A program made the translations under genes and the position numbers. From NCBI RefSeq assembly GCF_051014685.1, contig NW_027478401.1, positions 992,001 to 1,056,000 on the forward strand: a stretch of 64,000 nucleotides of DNA. The letters run 5' to 3'. Shown here piece by piece: positions 27,420 through 41,800 of this stretch (the stretch's first letter is position 1; each line of letters begins with the position of its first letter). Below the pieces are notes generated by a model, which searched no databases, was not told the DNA's origin, and saw only the letters and a program-made list of their open reading frames with translations. The DNA comes from Ptiloglossa arizonensis. Taxonomy: Eukaryota > Arthropoda > Insecta > Hymenoptera > Colletidae.

Positions 27420-30400
27420 CGTGTTCGTCTATCCGTTCGCGTGATATGGGAGGTTGAAGTTAAGGAATGGTTGCGAAACCATCAAAATTATCGCAAGTCT
27501 GATACTTGAAACCAATAACTGGAATGGCCCAAGGGAAAAGTACATATACCATTGTAATCGGGCGAGTTTCTACTTTCAGATGCAACAGGAATTTCTCGAG
27601 TTCGTCAATCCGTTCGCGAGATTAGGGAGTTTGATGTTAAGGAATGGTTGAGAAACCATCATAATTTTCGCTAGTCTGATACTCGCAACCAATAACTACA
27701 AAGGCCTAGGGGAAAAATACACGTACCCTTGTAATCGGGCGAGATTCCACATTCAGATGCAACAGGAATTTCTCGTGTTCGTGTATCCGTTCGCGAGATA
27801 TGGGAGGTTGAAGTTAAGGAATGGTTGAGAAACAATCAAAATTTTCGTAAGTCTGATACTCGAAACCAATAACTACAAAGGCCTAGGGGAAAAATACAAA
27901 TACCATTGTAATCGGGCGAGTTTCTACTTTCACATGCAACAGGAATTTCTCCAGTTCGTCAATCCGTTCGCGAGATATGGCAGTTTGAAGTTAAGTAATG
28001 GTTGAGAAACCATCAAAACTTTCGCAAGTCTGATACTCGAAACCAATAACTACAAAGGCCTAGGGGAAAAGTGCACGTACCTTTGTAATCGGGCGAGTTT
28101 CCACTTTCAGATGCAACAGGAATTTCTCGAGTTCGTCATTCCGTTCGCGAGATATGGGAGTTTGAAGTTAAGGAATGGTTGAGAAACCATCAAAATTTTC
28201 GAAAGTCTGATACTCGAAACCAATAACTACAAAGGCCTAGGGGAAAAATACACATACCATTGTAATCGGGCGAGTTTCTACTTTCACATGCAACAGGAAT
28301 TTCTCCAGTTCGTCAATCCGTTCGCGAGGTATGGCAGTTTGAAGTTAAGCAATGGTTGAGAAACCATCAAAATTTTCGCAAGTCTGATACTCGAAACCAA
28401 TAACTACAAAGGCCTAGGGGAAAAGTGCACGTACCTTTGTAATCGGGCGAGTTTCCACTTTCAGATGCAACAGGAATTTCTCGGATTGTGAATCCGTTCG
28501 CGAGATATGGGAGTTTGAAGTTAAGGAATGGTTGAGAAACCTTCAAAATATTCGTTGGTCTGATACTCGAAACCAGTAACTCGAATGGCCTAGGGGAAAA
28601 GTACATATACAATTGTAATCGGGCGAGTTTCTACTTTCAGATGCAACAGGAATTTCTCGAGTTCGTCAATCCGTTCGCGAGATTAGGGAGTTTGATGTTA
28701 AGGAATGGTTGAGAAACCATCAAAATTTTCGCAAGTCTGATACTCGAAACCAATAACTACAAAGGCCTAGGGGAAAAGTACATATACCATTTTAATCGGG
28801 CGAGTTTCTACTTTCAGATGCAACAGGAATTTCTCGAGTTCGTCAATCCGTTCGCGAGATATGGGAGTTTGAAGTTAAGGAATGGTTGAGAAACCATCAA
28901 AATTTTCGCAAGTCTGATACTCGAAACCAATAACTACAAAGGCCTAGGGGAAAAATGCACATACCTTTGTAATCGGGCGAGTTTCCGCTTTCAGATGCAA
29001 CAGGAATTTCTCGAGTTCGTCATTCCGTTCGCGAGATATGGGAGTTTGAAGTTAAGGAATGGTTGAGAAACCATCAAAATTTTCGCTGGTCTGTTACTCG
29101 AAACCAATAACTGGAATGGCCCAAGGGAAAAGTACATATACCATTGTAATCGGGCGAGTTTCTACTTTCAGATGCAACAGGAATTTCTCGAGTTCGTCAA
29201 TCCGTTCGCGAGATTAGGGAGTTTGATGTTAAGGAATGGTTGAGAAACCATCAAAATTTTCGCAAGTCTGATACTCGAAACCAATAACTACAAAGGCCTA
29301 GGGGACGAATGCACATACCTTTGTAATCGGGCGAGTTTCCGCTTTCAGATGCAACAGGAATTTCTCGAGTTCGTCATTCCGTTCGCGAGATATGGGAGTT
29401 TGAAGTTAAGGAATGGTTGAGAAACCATCAAAATTTTCGCTGGTCTGATACTCCAAACCAATAACTGGAATGGCCCAAGGGAAAAGTACATATACCATTG
29501 TAATCGGGCGAGTTTCTACTTTCAGATGCAACAGGAATTTCTCGAGTTCGTCAATCCGTTCGCGAGATTAGGGAGTTTGATGTTAAGGAATGGTTGAGAA
29601 ACCATCAAAATTTTCGCTAGTCTGATACTCGCATCCAATAACTACAAAGGCCTAGGGGAAAAATACACGTACCCTTGTAATCGGGCGAGATTCCACATTC
29701 AGATGCAACAGGAATTTCTCGTGTTCGTCTATCCGTTCGCGTGATATGGGAGGTTGAAGTTAAGGAATGGTTGCGAAACCATCAAAATTATCGCAAGTCT
29801 GATACTTGAAACCAATAACTGGAATGGCCCAAGGGAAAAGTACATATACCATTGTAATCGGGCGAGTTTCTACTTTCAGATGCAACAGGAATTTCTCGAG
29901 TTCGTCAATCCGTTCGCGAGATTAGGGAGTTTGATGTTAAGGAATGGTTGAGAAACCATCATAATTTTCGCTAGTCTGATACTCGCAACCAATAACTACA
30001 AAGGCCTAGGGGAAAAATACACGTACCCTTGTAATCGGGCGAGATTCCACATTCAGATGCAACAGGAATTTCTCCAGTTCGTCAATCCGTTCGCGAGATA
30101 TGGCAGTTTGAAGTTAAGTAATGGTTGAGAAACCATCAAAACTTTCGCAAGTCTGATACTCGAAACCAATAACTACAAAGGCCTAGGGGAAAAGTGCACG
30201 TACCTTTGTAATCGGGCGAGTTTCCACTTTCAGATGCAACAGGAATTTCTCGAGTTCGTCATTCCGTTCGCGAGATATGGGAGTTTGAAGTTAAGGAATG
30301 GTTGAGAAACCATCAAAATTTTCGAAAGTCTGATACTCGAAACCAATAACTACAAAGGCCTAGGGGAAAAATACACATACCATTGTAATCGGGCGAGTTT

Positions 30401-31000
30401 CTACTTTCACATGCAACAGGAATTTCTCCAGTTCGTCAATCCGTTCGCGAGATATGGCAGTTTGAAGTTAAGCAATGGTTGAGAAACCATCAAAACTTTC
30501 GCAAGTCTGATACTCGAAACCAATAACTACAAAGGCCTAGGGGAAAAGTGCACGTACCTTTGTAATCGGGCGAGTTTTCACTTTCAGATGCAACAGGAAT
30601 TTCTCGAGTTCGTCATTCCGTTCGTGAGATATGGGAGTTTGAAGTTAAGGAATGCTTGAGAAACCATCAAAATTTTCACAAGTCTGATACTCGAAACCAA
30701 TAACTACAAAGGCCTAGGGGAAAAATGCGCATACCTTTGTAATCGGGCGAGTTTCCACTTTCAGATGCAACAGGAATTTCTCGGATTGTGAATCCGTTCG
30801 CGAGATATGGGAGTTTGAAGTTAAGGAATGGTTGAGAAACCTTCAAAATATTCGTTGGTCTGATACTCGAAACCAGTAACTCGAATGGCCTAGGGGAAAA
30901 GTACATATACAATTGTAATCGGGCGAGTTTCTACTTTCAGATGCAACAGGAATTTCTCGAGTTCGTCAATCCGTTCGCGAGATTAGGGAGTTTGATGTTA
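27420..31000 (+). repeat. Duplicated ~2.3-kb satellite segment with rearranged interior
   Basis: The subtype GGTTGCGAAACCATC followed by ACTTGAAACCAATAACTGG appears near 27469 and 29769, 2300 bp apart. The TTCTCGGATTGTGAATCC subtype appears near 28489 and 30779, about 2290 bp apart. Following the copies, the second lacks one monomer after about 30065 (it jumps to the sequence matching 27945) and gains one before 30780. The duplication was therefore edited by whole-monomer gain and loss. Confidence 0.6.
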
Positions 31001-34000
31001 AGGAATGGTTGAGAAACCATCAAAATTATCGCAAGTCTGATACTCGAAACCAATAACTAAACAGGCCTAGGGGGAAAACACACATATCTTTGTAATCGGG
31101 CGAGTTTCTGCTTTCGGATGCAACAGGAGTTTCTCGAGTTCGTCAATCCGTTCGCGAGATATGGGAGTTTGAAGTTAAGGAATGCTTGAGAAACTATCAA
31201 AATTTTCGCAAGTCTGATACTCGAAACCAATAACTACAAAGGCATAGGGGAAAAATACACATACCGTTGTAATCGGGCGAGTTTCCACTTTCAGATGCAA
31301 CAGGAATTTCTGGAGTTCGTCATTCCGTTCGCGAGATATGGGAGTTTGAAGTTAAGGAATGGTTGAGAAACCATCAAAATTTTCGCATGTCTGATACTCG
31401 AATCCAGTAACTACTATGGCCTAGGGCAAAAATACAGATACCGTTGTAATCGGGCGAGTTTCTACTTTCAGCTGCAATAGGAATTTCTCGAGTTCGTCAA
31501 TCCGTTCGGGAGATATAGAAGTTTGAAGTTATGGAATCGTTGAGAAACCATCACAATTTTCGCAAGTCTGATACTCGAAACAAATAACTACTATGGCTTA
31601 GGGCGAAAATACACGTACCGCAGTAATCGGGCGAGTTTCTGCTTTCAGATGCAATAGGAAATTCTCAAGTTCGTCAATCCGTTCGCGAGATGTGGGAGTT
31701 TGAAGTTAAGGAATGGCCGAGATACCATCAAAATTTTCGCAAGTCTGATACCCGAAACCAATAACTACTATTGCCTAGGGCAGAAATACACACTCGTTTG
31801 TAATCGATCGAGCTTCTGCTTTCAGATGCAACAGGAATTTCTCGAGTTCGTCAATCCGTTCGCGAGATTAGGGAGTTTGAAGTTTAGGAATTGTTGAGAA
31901 ACCATCAAAACTTTCGCAAGGCTGATACTCGAAACCAATAACTACAAAGGCCTAGGGGAAAAATGCACGTACCTTTGTAATCGGGCGAGTTTCCGCTTTC
32001 AGATGCAACAGGAATTTCTCGTTTTCGTCTATCCGTTCGCGAGATATGGGAGGTTGAAGTTAAGGAATCGTTGAGAAACCATCACAATTTTCGCAAGTCT
32101 GATACTCGAAACCAATAAATACTATGGCCTAGGGCGAAAATACACGTACCGCAGTAATCGGGCGATATTCTGCTTTCAGATGCAATAGGAAATTCTCAAG
32201 TTCGTCAATCCGTTCGCGAGATATGGGAGTTTGAAGTTAAGGAATGGCTGAGATACCATCAAAATTTTCGCAAGTCTGATACTCGAAACCAATAACTACA
32301 AAGGCCTAGGGAAAAGTGCACGTACCTTTGTAATCGGGCGAGTTTCCACTTTCAGATGCAACAGGAATTTCTCGAGTTCGTCATTCCGTTCGCGAGATAT
32401 GGGAGTTTGAAGTTAAGGAATGGTTGAGAAACCATCAAAACTTTCGCAAGTCTGATACTTGAAACCAGTAACTACAAAGGCCTAGGGGAAAAATGCACAT
32501 ACCGTTGTAATCGGGCGAGTTTCTACTTTCAGCTGCAATAGGAATTTCTCGAGTTCGTCAATCCGTTCGGGAGATATGGGAGTTTGAAGTTAAGGAATCG
32601 TTGAGAAACCATCACAATTTTCGCAAGTCTGATACTCGAAACCAATAACTACAAAGGCCTAGGGGAAAAATACACACCCCGTTGTAATCGGGCGAGTTTC
32701 TACTTTCACATGCAACAGGAATTTCTCGAGTTCGTCAATCCGTTCGCGAGATATGGGAGTTTGAAGTTAAGGAATGTTTGAGAAACCACCAAAATTTTCG
32801 CAAGTCTGATACTCGAAACCAAGAACTACAAAGGCCTAGGGGAAAAATACACATACCGTTGTAATCGGGCGAGTTTCTACTTTCAAATGCAATAGGAAAT
32901 TCTCAAGTTCGTCAATCCGTTCGCGAGATATGGGAGTTTGAAGTTAAGGAATGGTTAAGAAATCATCAAAATTTTCGCAAGTCCGATACCCGAAACCAAT
33001 AACTACTATTGCCTAGGGCAGAAATACACATTCGGTTGTAATCGATCGAGCTTCTGCTTTCAGATGCAACAGGAATTTCTCGAGTTCGTCAATCCGTTCG
33101 CGAGATATGGGAGTTTGAAGTTAAGGAATGCTTGAGAAACAATCAAAACTTTCGCAAGTCTGATACTCGAAACCAAGAACTACTATGGCCTAGGGCGAAA
33201 ATACACGTACCGCAGTAATCGGGCGAGTTTCTGCTTTCAGATGCAATAGGAAATTCTCAAGTTCGTCAATCCGTTCGCGAGATATGGGAGTTTGAAGTTA
33301 AGCAATGGTTGAGAAACCATCAAAATTATCGCAAGTCTGATACTCGAAACCAATAACTACAAAGGCCTAGGGGAAAATACACATACCGTTGTAATCGGGC
33401 GAGCTTCTACTTTCAGATGCAACAGGAATTTCTCGAGTTCGTCAATCCGTTCGCGAGATTAGGGAGTTTGAAGTTAAGGAATGGTTGAGAAACCTTCAAA
33501 ATTTTCGTTGGTCTGATACTCGAAACCAGTAACTCGAATGGCCTAGGGGAAAAGTACATATACCGTTGTAATCGGGCGAGTTTTTACTTTCAGATGCAAC
33601 AGGAATTTCTCGAGTTCGTCAATCCGTTCGCGAGATTAGGGAGTTTGATGTTAAGGAATGGTTGAGAAACCATCAATATTATCGCCAGTCTGATACTCGA
33701 AACCAATAACTACAAAGGCCTAGGGGGAAAACACACATATCTTTGTAATCGGGCGAGTTTCTGCTTTCAGATGCAACAGGAATTTCTCGAGTTCGTCAAT
33801 CCGTTCGCGAGATATGGGAGTTTGAAGTCAAGGAATGGTTGAGAAACCATCAAAATTTTCGCTAGTCTGATACTCGAAACCAATAGCTACAAAGGCCTAG
33901 GGGAAAAATACACGTACCTTTGTAATCGGGCGAGATTCCACATTCAGATGCAACAGGAATTTCTCGTGTTCGTCTATCCGTTCGCGAGATATGGGAGGTT

Positions 34001-34741
34001 GAAGTTAAGGAATGGTTGAGAAACCATCAAAATTTTCGCAAGTCTGATACTCGAAACCAATAACTACAAAGGCCTAGAGGAAAAATACACGTACCCTTGT
34101 AATCGGGCGAGATTCCACATTCAGATGCAACAGGAATTTCTCGTGTTCGTCTATCCGTTCGCGAGATATGGGAGGTTGAAGTTAAGGAATGGTTGAGAAA
34201 CAATCAAAATTTTCGCAATTCTGATACTCGGGACCAATAACTACAAAGGCTTAGGGGAAAAATCCACGTACCTTTGTAATCGGGCGAGTTTCCGCTTTCA
34301 GATGCAACAGGAATATCTCGTGTTCGTCTATCCGTTCGCGAGATATGGGAGGTTGAATTTAAGGAATGGTTGAGAAACCATCAAAATTTTCGCAATTCTG
34401 ATACTCGGGACCAATAACTACAAAGGCCTAGCGGGAAAACACACATATCTTTGTAATCGGGCGAGTTTCTGCTTTCAGATGCAACAGGAATTTCTCGAGT
34501 TCGTCAATCCGTTCGCGAGATTAGGGAGTTTGATGTTAAGGAATGGTTGAGAAACCATCAAAATTTTCGCTAGTTTGATACTCGAAACCAATAACTACAA
34601 AGGCCTAGGGGAAAAATACACGTACCCATGTAATCGGGCGAGTTTCTGCTATCTGATGCAACAGGAATTTCTCGAGTTCGTCAATCCGTTCGCGAGATAT
34701 GGGAGCTTGAATTTAAGGAATGCTTGAGAAACCATCCAAAT

Positions 34742-37700
34742 TTTCGCATGTCTGATACTCGAATCCAATAACTACTATGGCCTAGGGCAAAAATACACAT
34801 ACCGTTGTAACCGGGCGAGTTTCTACTTTCAGCTGCAACTGGAATTTCTCGAGTTCGTGAATCCGTTCGGGAGATATGGGAGTTTGAAGCTAAGGAATCG
34901 TTGAGAAACAATCACAATTTTCGCAAGTGTGATACTCGAAACCAATAACTACTATGTACTAGGGGAAAAGTACACATGCCGTTGTAATCGGGCGAGTTTC
35001 TACTTTCAGATGCAACATGAATTTCTCGAGTTCGTCAATCCGTCCGGGAGATGTGGGAGTTTGAAGTTAAGGAATGGTTGAGAAATCATCAAAATTTTCG
35101 CAAGTCTGATACTCGAAAACAATAACTAGAATGGCCTCGGGCAAAAATGCACATACCGTTGTAATCGGGCGAGTTTCTACTTTCACATGCAACAGGAATT
35201 TCTCGAGTTCGTCAATCCGTTCGCGAGATATGGGAGTTTAAAGTTAAGGAATGGTTGAGAAACCATCAAAATTTTCGCTGGTCTGATACTGGAATCCAAT
35301 AACTACAAAGGCCTAGTGGAAAAATTCGCATACCGTTGTAATCGAGCGAGTTTCTACTTTCACACGCAACAGGAATTTCTCGAGTTCGTCAATCCGTTCG
35401 CGAGATATGGGAGTTTGAAGTTAAGGAATGGTCGAGAAACCGTCAAATTTCTCGCTGGTCTGATACTCGAAACCAATAACTACAATGGCCTAGGGCAAAA
35501 ATACACATACCTTTGTAATCGGGCGAGTTTCCACATTCAGATGCAACAGGAAATTCTCGAGTTCGTCATTCCGTTCGCGAGATATGGGAGTTTGAAGATA
35601 AGGAATGGTTGAGAAACCATCAAAATTATCGCAATTCTGATGCTAGAAACGAATAACTGGAATGGCCTAGTGGAAAAGTACACGCACCATTGTAATCGGG
35701 CGAGTTTCTACTTTCAGATGCAACAGGAATTAATCGAGTTCGTCAATCCGTTCGCGAGAAAGGGGAGTTTGAAGTTAACGAATGGTTGAGAAACCATCGA
35801 AATTTTCGCAAGCCTGATACTCGAAACCAATAACGACAAAGACCTAGTGAAAAATACACATACCGTTGTAATCGGGCGAGTTGCTGCTATCAGTTGCAAC
35901 AGGAATTTCTCGAGTTCGTCAATCCGTTCGGGAGACATGGGAGTTTGAAACTAAGGAATCGTTGAGAAACAATCACAATTTTCGCCAGTCTGATACTAGA
36001 AACAAATAACTACAAAGGCCTAGGGGAAAAATACACGTACCCATGTAATCGGGCGAGTTTCTGCTGTCAGATGCAACAGGAATTTCTCGAGTTCGTCAAT
36101 CCGTTCGCGAGATATGGGAGTTTGAAGTTAAGGAATGCTTGAGAAACCATCAAAATTTTCGCAAGTCTGATACTCGAAACCAATAACTACAAAGGCCTAG
36201 GGGTAAAGTACACATACCGTTGTAATCGGGCGAGTTTCCACTTTCAGATGCAACAGGAATTTCTCGAGTTCGTCTTTCCGTTCGCGAGATATGGGAGATC
36301 GAAGTTAAGGAATGGTTGAGAAACCATCAAAATTTTTGCAATTCTGATGGTAGAAACCAATAACTGGAATGGCCTAGGGGTAAAGTACACTAACCATTGT
36401 AATCGGGCCAGTTTCTACTTTCAGATACAAGAGGAATTTCTCAAGTTCGTCAATGCGTTCGCGAGATATGGGAGTTTGAAGTTAAGGAATGGTTGAGAAA
36501 TCATCAAAATTTTCGCATGTCTGATACTCGAATCCAATAACTACTGCGGCCTAGGGCAAAAATACACATACCCTTGTAACCGGGCGAGTTTCTACTTTCA
36601 GCTGCAACTGGAATTTCTCGAGTTCGTGAATCCGTTCGGGAGATATGGGAGTTTGAAGCTAAGGAATCGTTGAGAAACCATCACAATTTTCGCAAGTGTG
36701 ATACTCGAAACCAATAACTACTATGTACTAGGGGAAAAGTACACATGCCGTTGTAATCGGGCGAGTTTCTACTTTCAGATGCAACATGAATTTCTCGAGT
36801 TCGTCAATCCGTCCGGGAGATGTGGGAGTTTGAAGTTAAGGAATGGTTGAGAAATCATCAAAATTTTCGCAAGTCTGATACTCGAAAACAATAAGTAGAA
36901 TGGCCTCGGGCAAAAATGCACATACCGTTGTAATCGGGCGAGTTTCTACTTTCACATGCAACAGGAATTTCTCGAGTTCGTCAATCCGTTCGCGAGATAT
37001 GGGAGTTTGAAGTTAAGGAATGGTTGAGAAACCATCAAAACTTTCGCTGGTCTGATACTGGAATCCAATAAGTACAAAGGCCTAGTGGAAAAATTCGCAT
37101 ACCGTTGTAATCGAGCGAGTTTCTACTTTCACACGCAACAGGAATTTCTCGAGTTCGTCAATCCGTTCGCGAGATATGGGAGTTTGAAGTTAAGGAATGG
37201 TCGAGAAACCGTCAAAATTCTCGCTGGTCTGATACTCGAAACCAATAACTACTATGGCCTAGGGCAAAAATACACATACCTTTGTAATCGGGCGAGTTTC
37301 CACATTCAGATGCAACAGGAATTTCTCGAGTTCGTCATTCCGTTCGCGAGATATGGGAGTTTGAAGATAAGGAATGGTTGAGAAACCATCAAAATTATCG
37401 CAATTCTGATGCTAGAAACGAATAACTGGAATGGCCTAGTGGAAAAGTACACGCACCATTGTAATCGGGCGAGTTTCTACTTTCAGATGCAACAGGAATT
37501 AATCGAGTTCGTCAATCCGTTCGCGAGAAAGGGGAGTTTGAAGTTCACGAATGGTTGAGAAACCATCGAAATTTTCGCAAGCCTGATACTCGAAACCAAT
37601 AACGACAAAGACCTAGTGAAAAATACACATACCGTTGTAATCGGGCGAGTTGCTGCTATCAGTTGCAACAGGAATTTCTCGAGTTCGTCAATCCGTTCGG

Positions 37701-38279
37701 GAGACATGGGAGTTTGAAACTAAGGAATCGTTGAGAAACAATCACAATTTTCGCCAGTCTGATACTAGAAACCAATAACTACTATGGCCTAGGGGAAAAA
37801 TACACATGCCGTTGTAATCGGGCGAGTTTCTACTTTCAGATGCAACAGGAATTTCTCGAGTTCGTCAATCCGGGCGTGAGATATGGGAGTTTGAAGTTAA
37901 GGAATGGTTGAGAAACCATCAAAATTTTCGCAAGTCTGATAGTCGAAACCAATAACTTCAAAGGCCTAGGGGAAAAATCCACATACCTTTGTAATCGGGC
38001 GAGTTTCCACATTCAGATGCAACAGGAATTTCTCGAGTTCGTCATTCTGTTCGCGAGATATGGGAGTTTGAAGATAAGGAATGGTTGAGAAACCATCAAT
38101 GTTTTCGCAATTCTGATGCTAGAAACGAATAACTGGAATGGCCTAGTGGAAAAGTACACGCACCATTGTAATCGGGCGAGTTTCTACTTTCAGATGCAAC
38201 AGGAATTAATCGAGTTCGTCAATCCGTTCGCGAGATATGGGGGTTTGAAGTTAAGGAATGGTTGAGAAACCATCAAAAT
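34742..38279 (+). repeat. Tandem 10-monomer higher-order repeat (1.77 kb x 2)
   Basis: Two adjacent copies of about 1769 bp (34742-36510 and 36511 to about 38279). Rare variants recur at this spacing: CGCATGTCTGATACTCGAATCC at 34742 and 36511, TACTATGTACTAGGGG near 34949 and 36718, AAAATTCGCATACCG near 35322 and 37091, and CAACAGGAATTAATCGAG near 35720 and 37489. Identity by eye is very high, so the duplication is young. Its monomer subtypes differ from those of the A/B units at 7.5-20 kb. Confidence 0.75.
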
Positions 38280-38899
38280 TTTCGCAATTCTGATGCTCGA
38301 AACCTATAACTACAAAGGCCTAGGTGAAAAATACACATACCTCTGTAATCGGGCGAGCTTCTACTTTCAGATACAACAGGAATTTCTTGATTTCGTTAAT
38401 CCGTTCGCGAGATAAGGGAGTTTCAATTTAAGGAATGGTTGCGAAACCATCAAAATTTTCGCCGGTCTGACACACGAAACCAATAACTGGACTGGCCTAG
38501 GGGAAAAGTACACACACCATTGTAATCGGGCGAGTTTCTACTTTCAGATGCAACAGGAATTTCTCGAGTTCGTCAATCCGTTCGCGAGATGTGGGTATTT
38601 GAAATTAAGGAATGGTTGTGAAACCATCAAAATTTTCGCAAGTCTGATACTCGAAACCAATAACTGGACTGGCCTAGGGGAAAAGTGCACACACCATTGT
38701 AATCGGGCGAGTTTCTACTTTCAGATGCAAAGGAATTTCTCGAGTTCGTCAATCCGTTCGCGAGATATGGGGGTTTGAATTTAAGGAATGGTTGAGAAAC
38801 CATCAAAATTTTCGCAATTCTGATGCTCGAAACCTATAACTACAAAGGCCTAGGTGAAAAATACACATACCTCTGTAATCGGGCGAGATTCTACTTTCA

Positions 38900-41800
38900 G
38901 ATGCAACAGGAATTTTTCGAGTTCGTCAATTCGTTCGAGAGATATGGGAGTTTGAAGTTAAAGAATGGTTGAGAAACCATCACAATTTTCGCAAATGTGA
39001 TACTCGAAACCAATAACTGGAATGGCCTAGGGGAAAAGTACACACACCATTGTAATGGGGCGAGTTTCTGCTTTCAGATGCAACAGGAATTTCTCGAGTT
39101 CGTCAATCCGTTCTCGAGATATGGGGGTTTGAAGTTAAGGAATGGTTGAGAAACCATCAAAATTTTCGCAATTCTGATGCTCGAAACCTATAACTACAAA
39201 GGCATAGGTGAAAAATACACATACCTCTGTAATCGGGCGAGATTCTACTTTCAGATGCAACAGGAATTTTTCGAGTTCGTCAATTCGTTCGAGAGATATG
39301 GGAGTTTGAAGTTAAAGAATGGTTGAGAAACCATCACAATTTTCGCAAATGTGATACTCGAAACCAATAACTGGAATGGCCTAGGGGAAAAGTACACACA
39401 CCATTGTAATGGGGCGAGTTTCTGCTTTCAGATGCAACAGGAATTTCTCGAGTTCGTCAATCCGTTCTCGAGATATGGGGGTTTGAAGTTAAGGAATGGT
39501 TGAGAAACCGTCAAAATTTTCGCAATTCTGATGCTCGAAACTTATAACTACAAAGGCCTAGGTGAAAAATACACATACCTCTGTAATCGGGCGAGATCTA
39601 CTTTCAGATGCAACAGGAATTTTTCGAGTTCGTCAATCCGTTCGAGAGATATGGGAGTTTGAAGTTAAAGAATGGTTGAGAAACCATCACAATTTTCGCA
39701 ATTCTGATACTCGAAACCAATAACTACAATGGACTAGAGGAAAAATACACATAGCGTTGTAATCGGGAGAGTTTCTACTTTCTGATGCAACAGAAATTTT
39801 TCGGATTCGGCAATCCGTTCGCGAAATATGGCAGCTTGAAGTTAAGGAATGGTTGAGAAACCATCAAAATTTTCGCAAGTGTGATACTCGAAACTAATAA
39901 CTGGAACGGCCTAGGGGAAAAGTACACACGCCATTGTAATCCGGCGAGTTTCCACTTTCATATGCAACAGGAATTTCTCGAGTTCGCCAATCCGTTCGCG
40001 AGGTATCGGAGTTTGATGTTAAGGCATGGTTGAGAAACCATCAAAATTTTCGCAAGTCTGATACTCGAAACCAATAACTACAAAGGCCTAGGGAAAAAAT
40101 ACACATACCTTTGTAATCGGGCGAGTTTCTGCTTTCAGATGCAACAGGAATTTCTTGAGTTCGTCAATCCGTTCGCGAGATATGGGAGTTTGAATTTAAG
40201 GAATGGTTGCGAAACCATCAAAATTTTCGCTGGTCTGATACTCGAAACCAATAACTGGACTGGCCTAGGGGAAAAGTACACACACCATTGTAATCGGGCG
40301 AGTTTCTACTTTCAGATGCAACAGGAATTTCTCGAGTTCGTCAATCCGTTCGCGAGATATGGGGGTTTGAAGTTAAGGAATGGTTGAGAAACCATCAAAA
40401 TTTTCGCAATTCTGATGCTCGAAACCTATAACTACAAAGGCCTAGGTGAAAAATACACATACCTCTGTAATCGGGCGAGATTCTACTTTCAGATGCAACA
40501 GGAAATTCTCGAGTTCGTCGATCCGTTCGCGAGATATGGGAGTTTGAAGTTAAGGAATGGTTGAGAAACCATCAAAATTTTCGCAATTCTTATGCTAGAA
40601 ACGAAAAACTGGAATGGCCTAGGGGAAAAGTACACATACCATAGTAATCGGGCGAGTTTCTACTTTCATAGGCAACAGGAGTTTCTCGAGTTCGTCAATC
40701 CGTTCACGAGATATGGGAGTTTGAAGTTAAGGAATGGTTGAGAACCATCAAAATTTTTGCAAGTCTGATACTCGAAACCAGTAACCACTGTGGCCTAGGG
40801 CAAAAATACACATACCATGGTAATCGGGCGAGTTTCTGCATTCAGGTGCAACAGGAATTTCCCGAATTCGTCAATCCGTTCAAGAGATGTGGGTATTTGA
40901 AATTAAGGAATGGTTGAGAAACCATCAAAATTTTCGCAAGTCTGATACTCGAAACCAATAACTGGACTGGCCTAGGGGAAAAGTACACACACCATTGTAA
41001 TCGGACGAGTTTCTACTTTCAGATGCAACAGGAATTTCTCGAGTTCGTCAATCCGTTCGCGAGATATGGGGGTTTGAAGTTAAGGAATGGTTGAGAAACC
41101 ATCAAAATTTTCGCAATTCTGATGCTCGAAACCTATAACTACAAAGGCCTAGGTGAAAAATACACATACCTCTGTAATCGGGCGAGATTCTACTTTCAGA
41201 TGCAACAGGAATTTCTCGAGTTCGTCGATCCGTTCGCGAGATATGGGAGTTTGAAGTTAAGGAATGGTTGAGAAACCATCAAAATTTTCGCAATTCTTAT
41301 GCTAGAAACGAAAAACTGGAATGGCCTAGGGCAAAAATACACATACCATGGTAATCGGGCGAGTTTCTGCATTCAGGTGCAACAGGAATTTCCCGAATTC
41401 GTCAATCCGTTCAAGAGATGTGGGTATTTGAAATTAAGGAATGGTTGAGAAACCATCAAAATTTTCGCAAGTCTGATACTCGAAACCAATAACTGGACTG
41501 GCCTAGGGGAAAAGTACACACACCATTGTAATCGGACGAGTTTCTACTTTCAGATGCAACAGGCATTTCTCGAGTTCGTCAATCCGTTCGCGAGATATGG
41601 GGGTTTGAAATTAAGGAATGGTTGAGAAACCATCAAAATTTTCGCAATTCTGATGCTCGAAACCTATAACTACAAAGGCCTAAGTGAAAAATACACATAC
41701 CTCTGTAATCGGGCTAGATTCTACTTTCAGATGCAACAGGAATTTTTCGAGTTCGTCAATCCGTTCGAGAGATGTGGGTATTTGAAATTAAGGAATGGTT

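Noticed and set aside
1753..40387. Dozens of 60-98-codon open frames in the satellite, some repeated exactly
   Set aside because: They recur at monomer or higher-order spacing, exist on both strands, overlap each other and encode simple translations of the satellite. No family signature.
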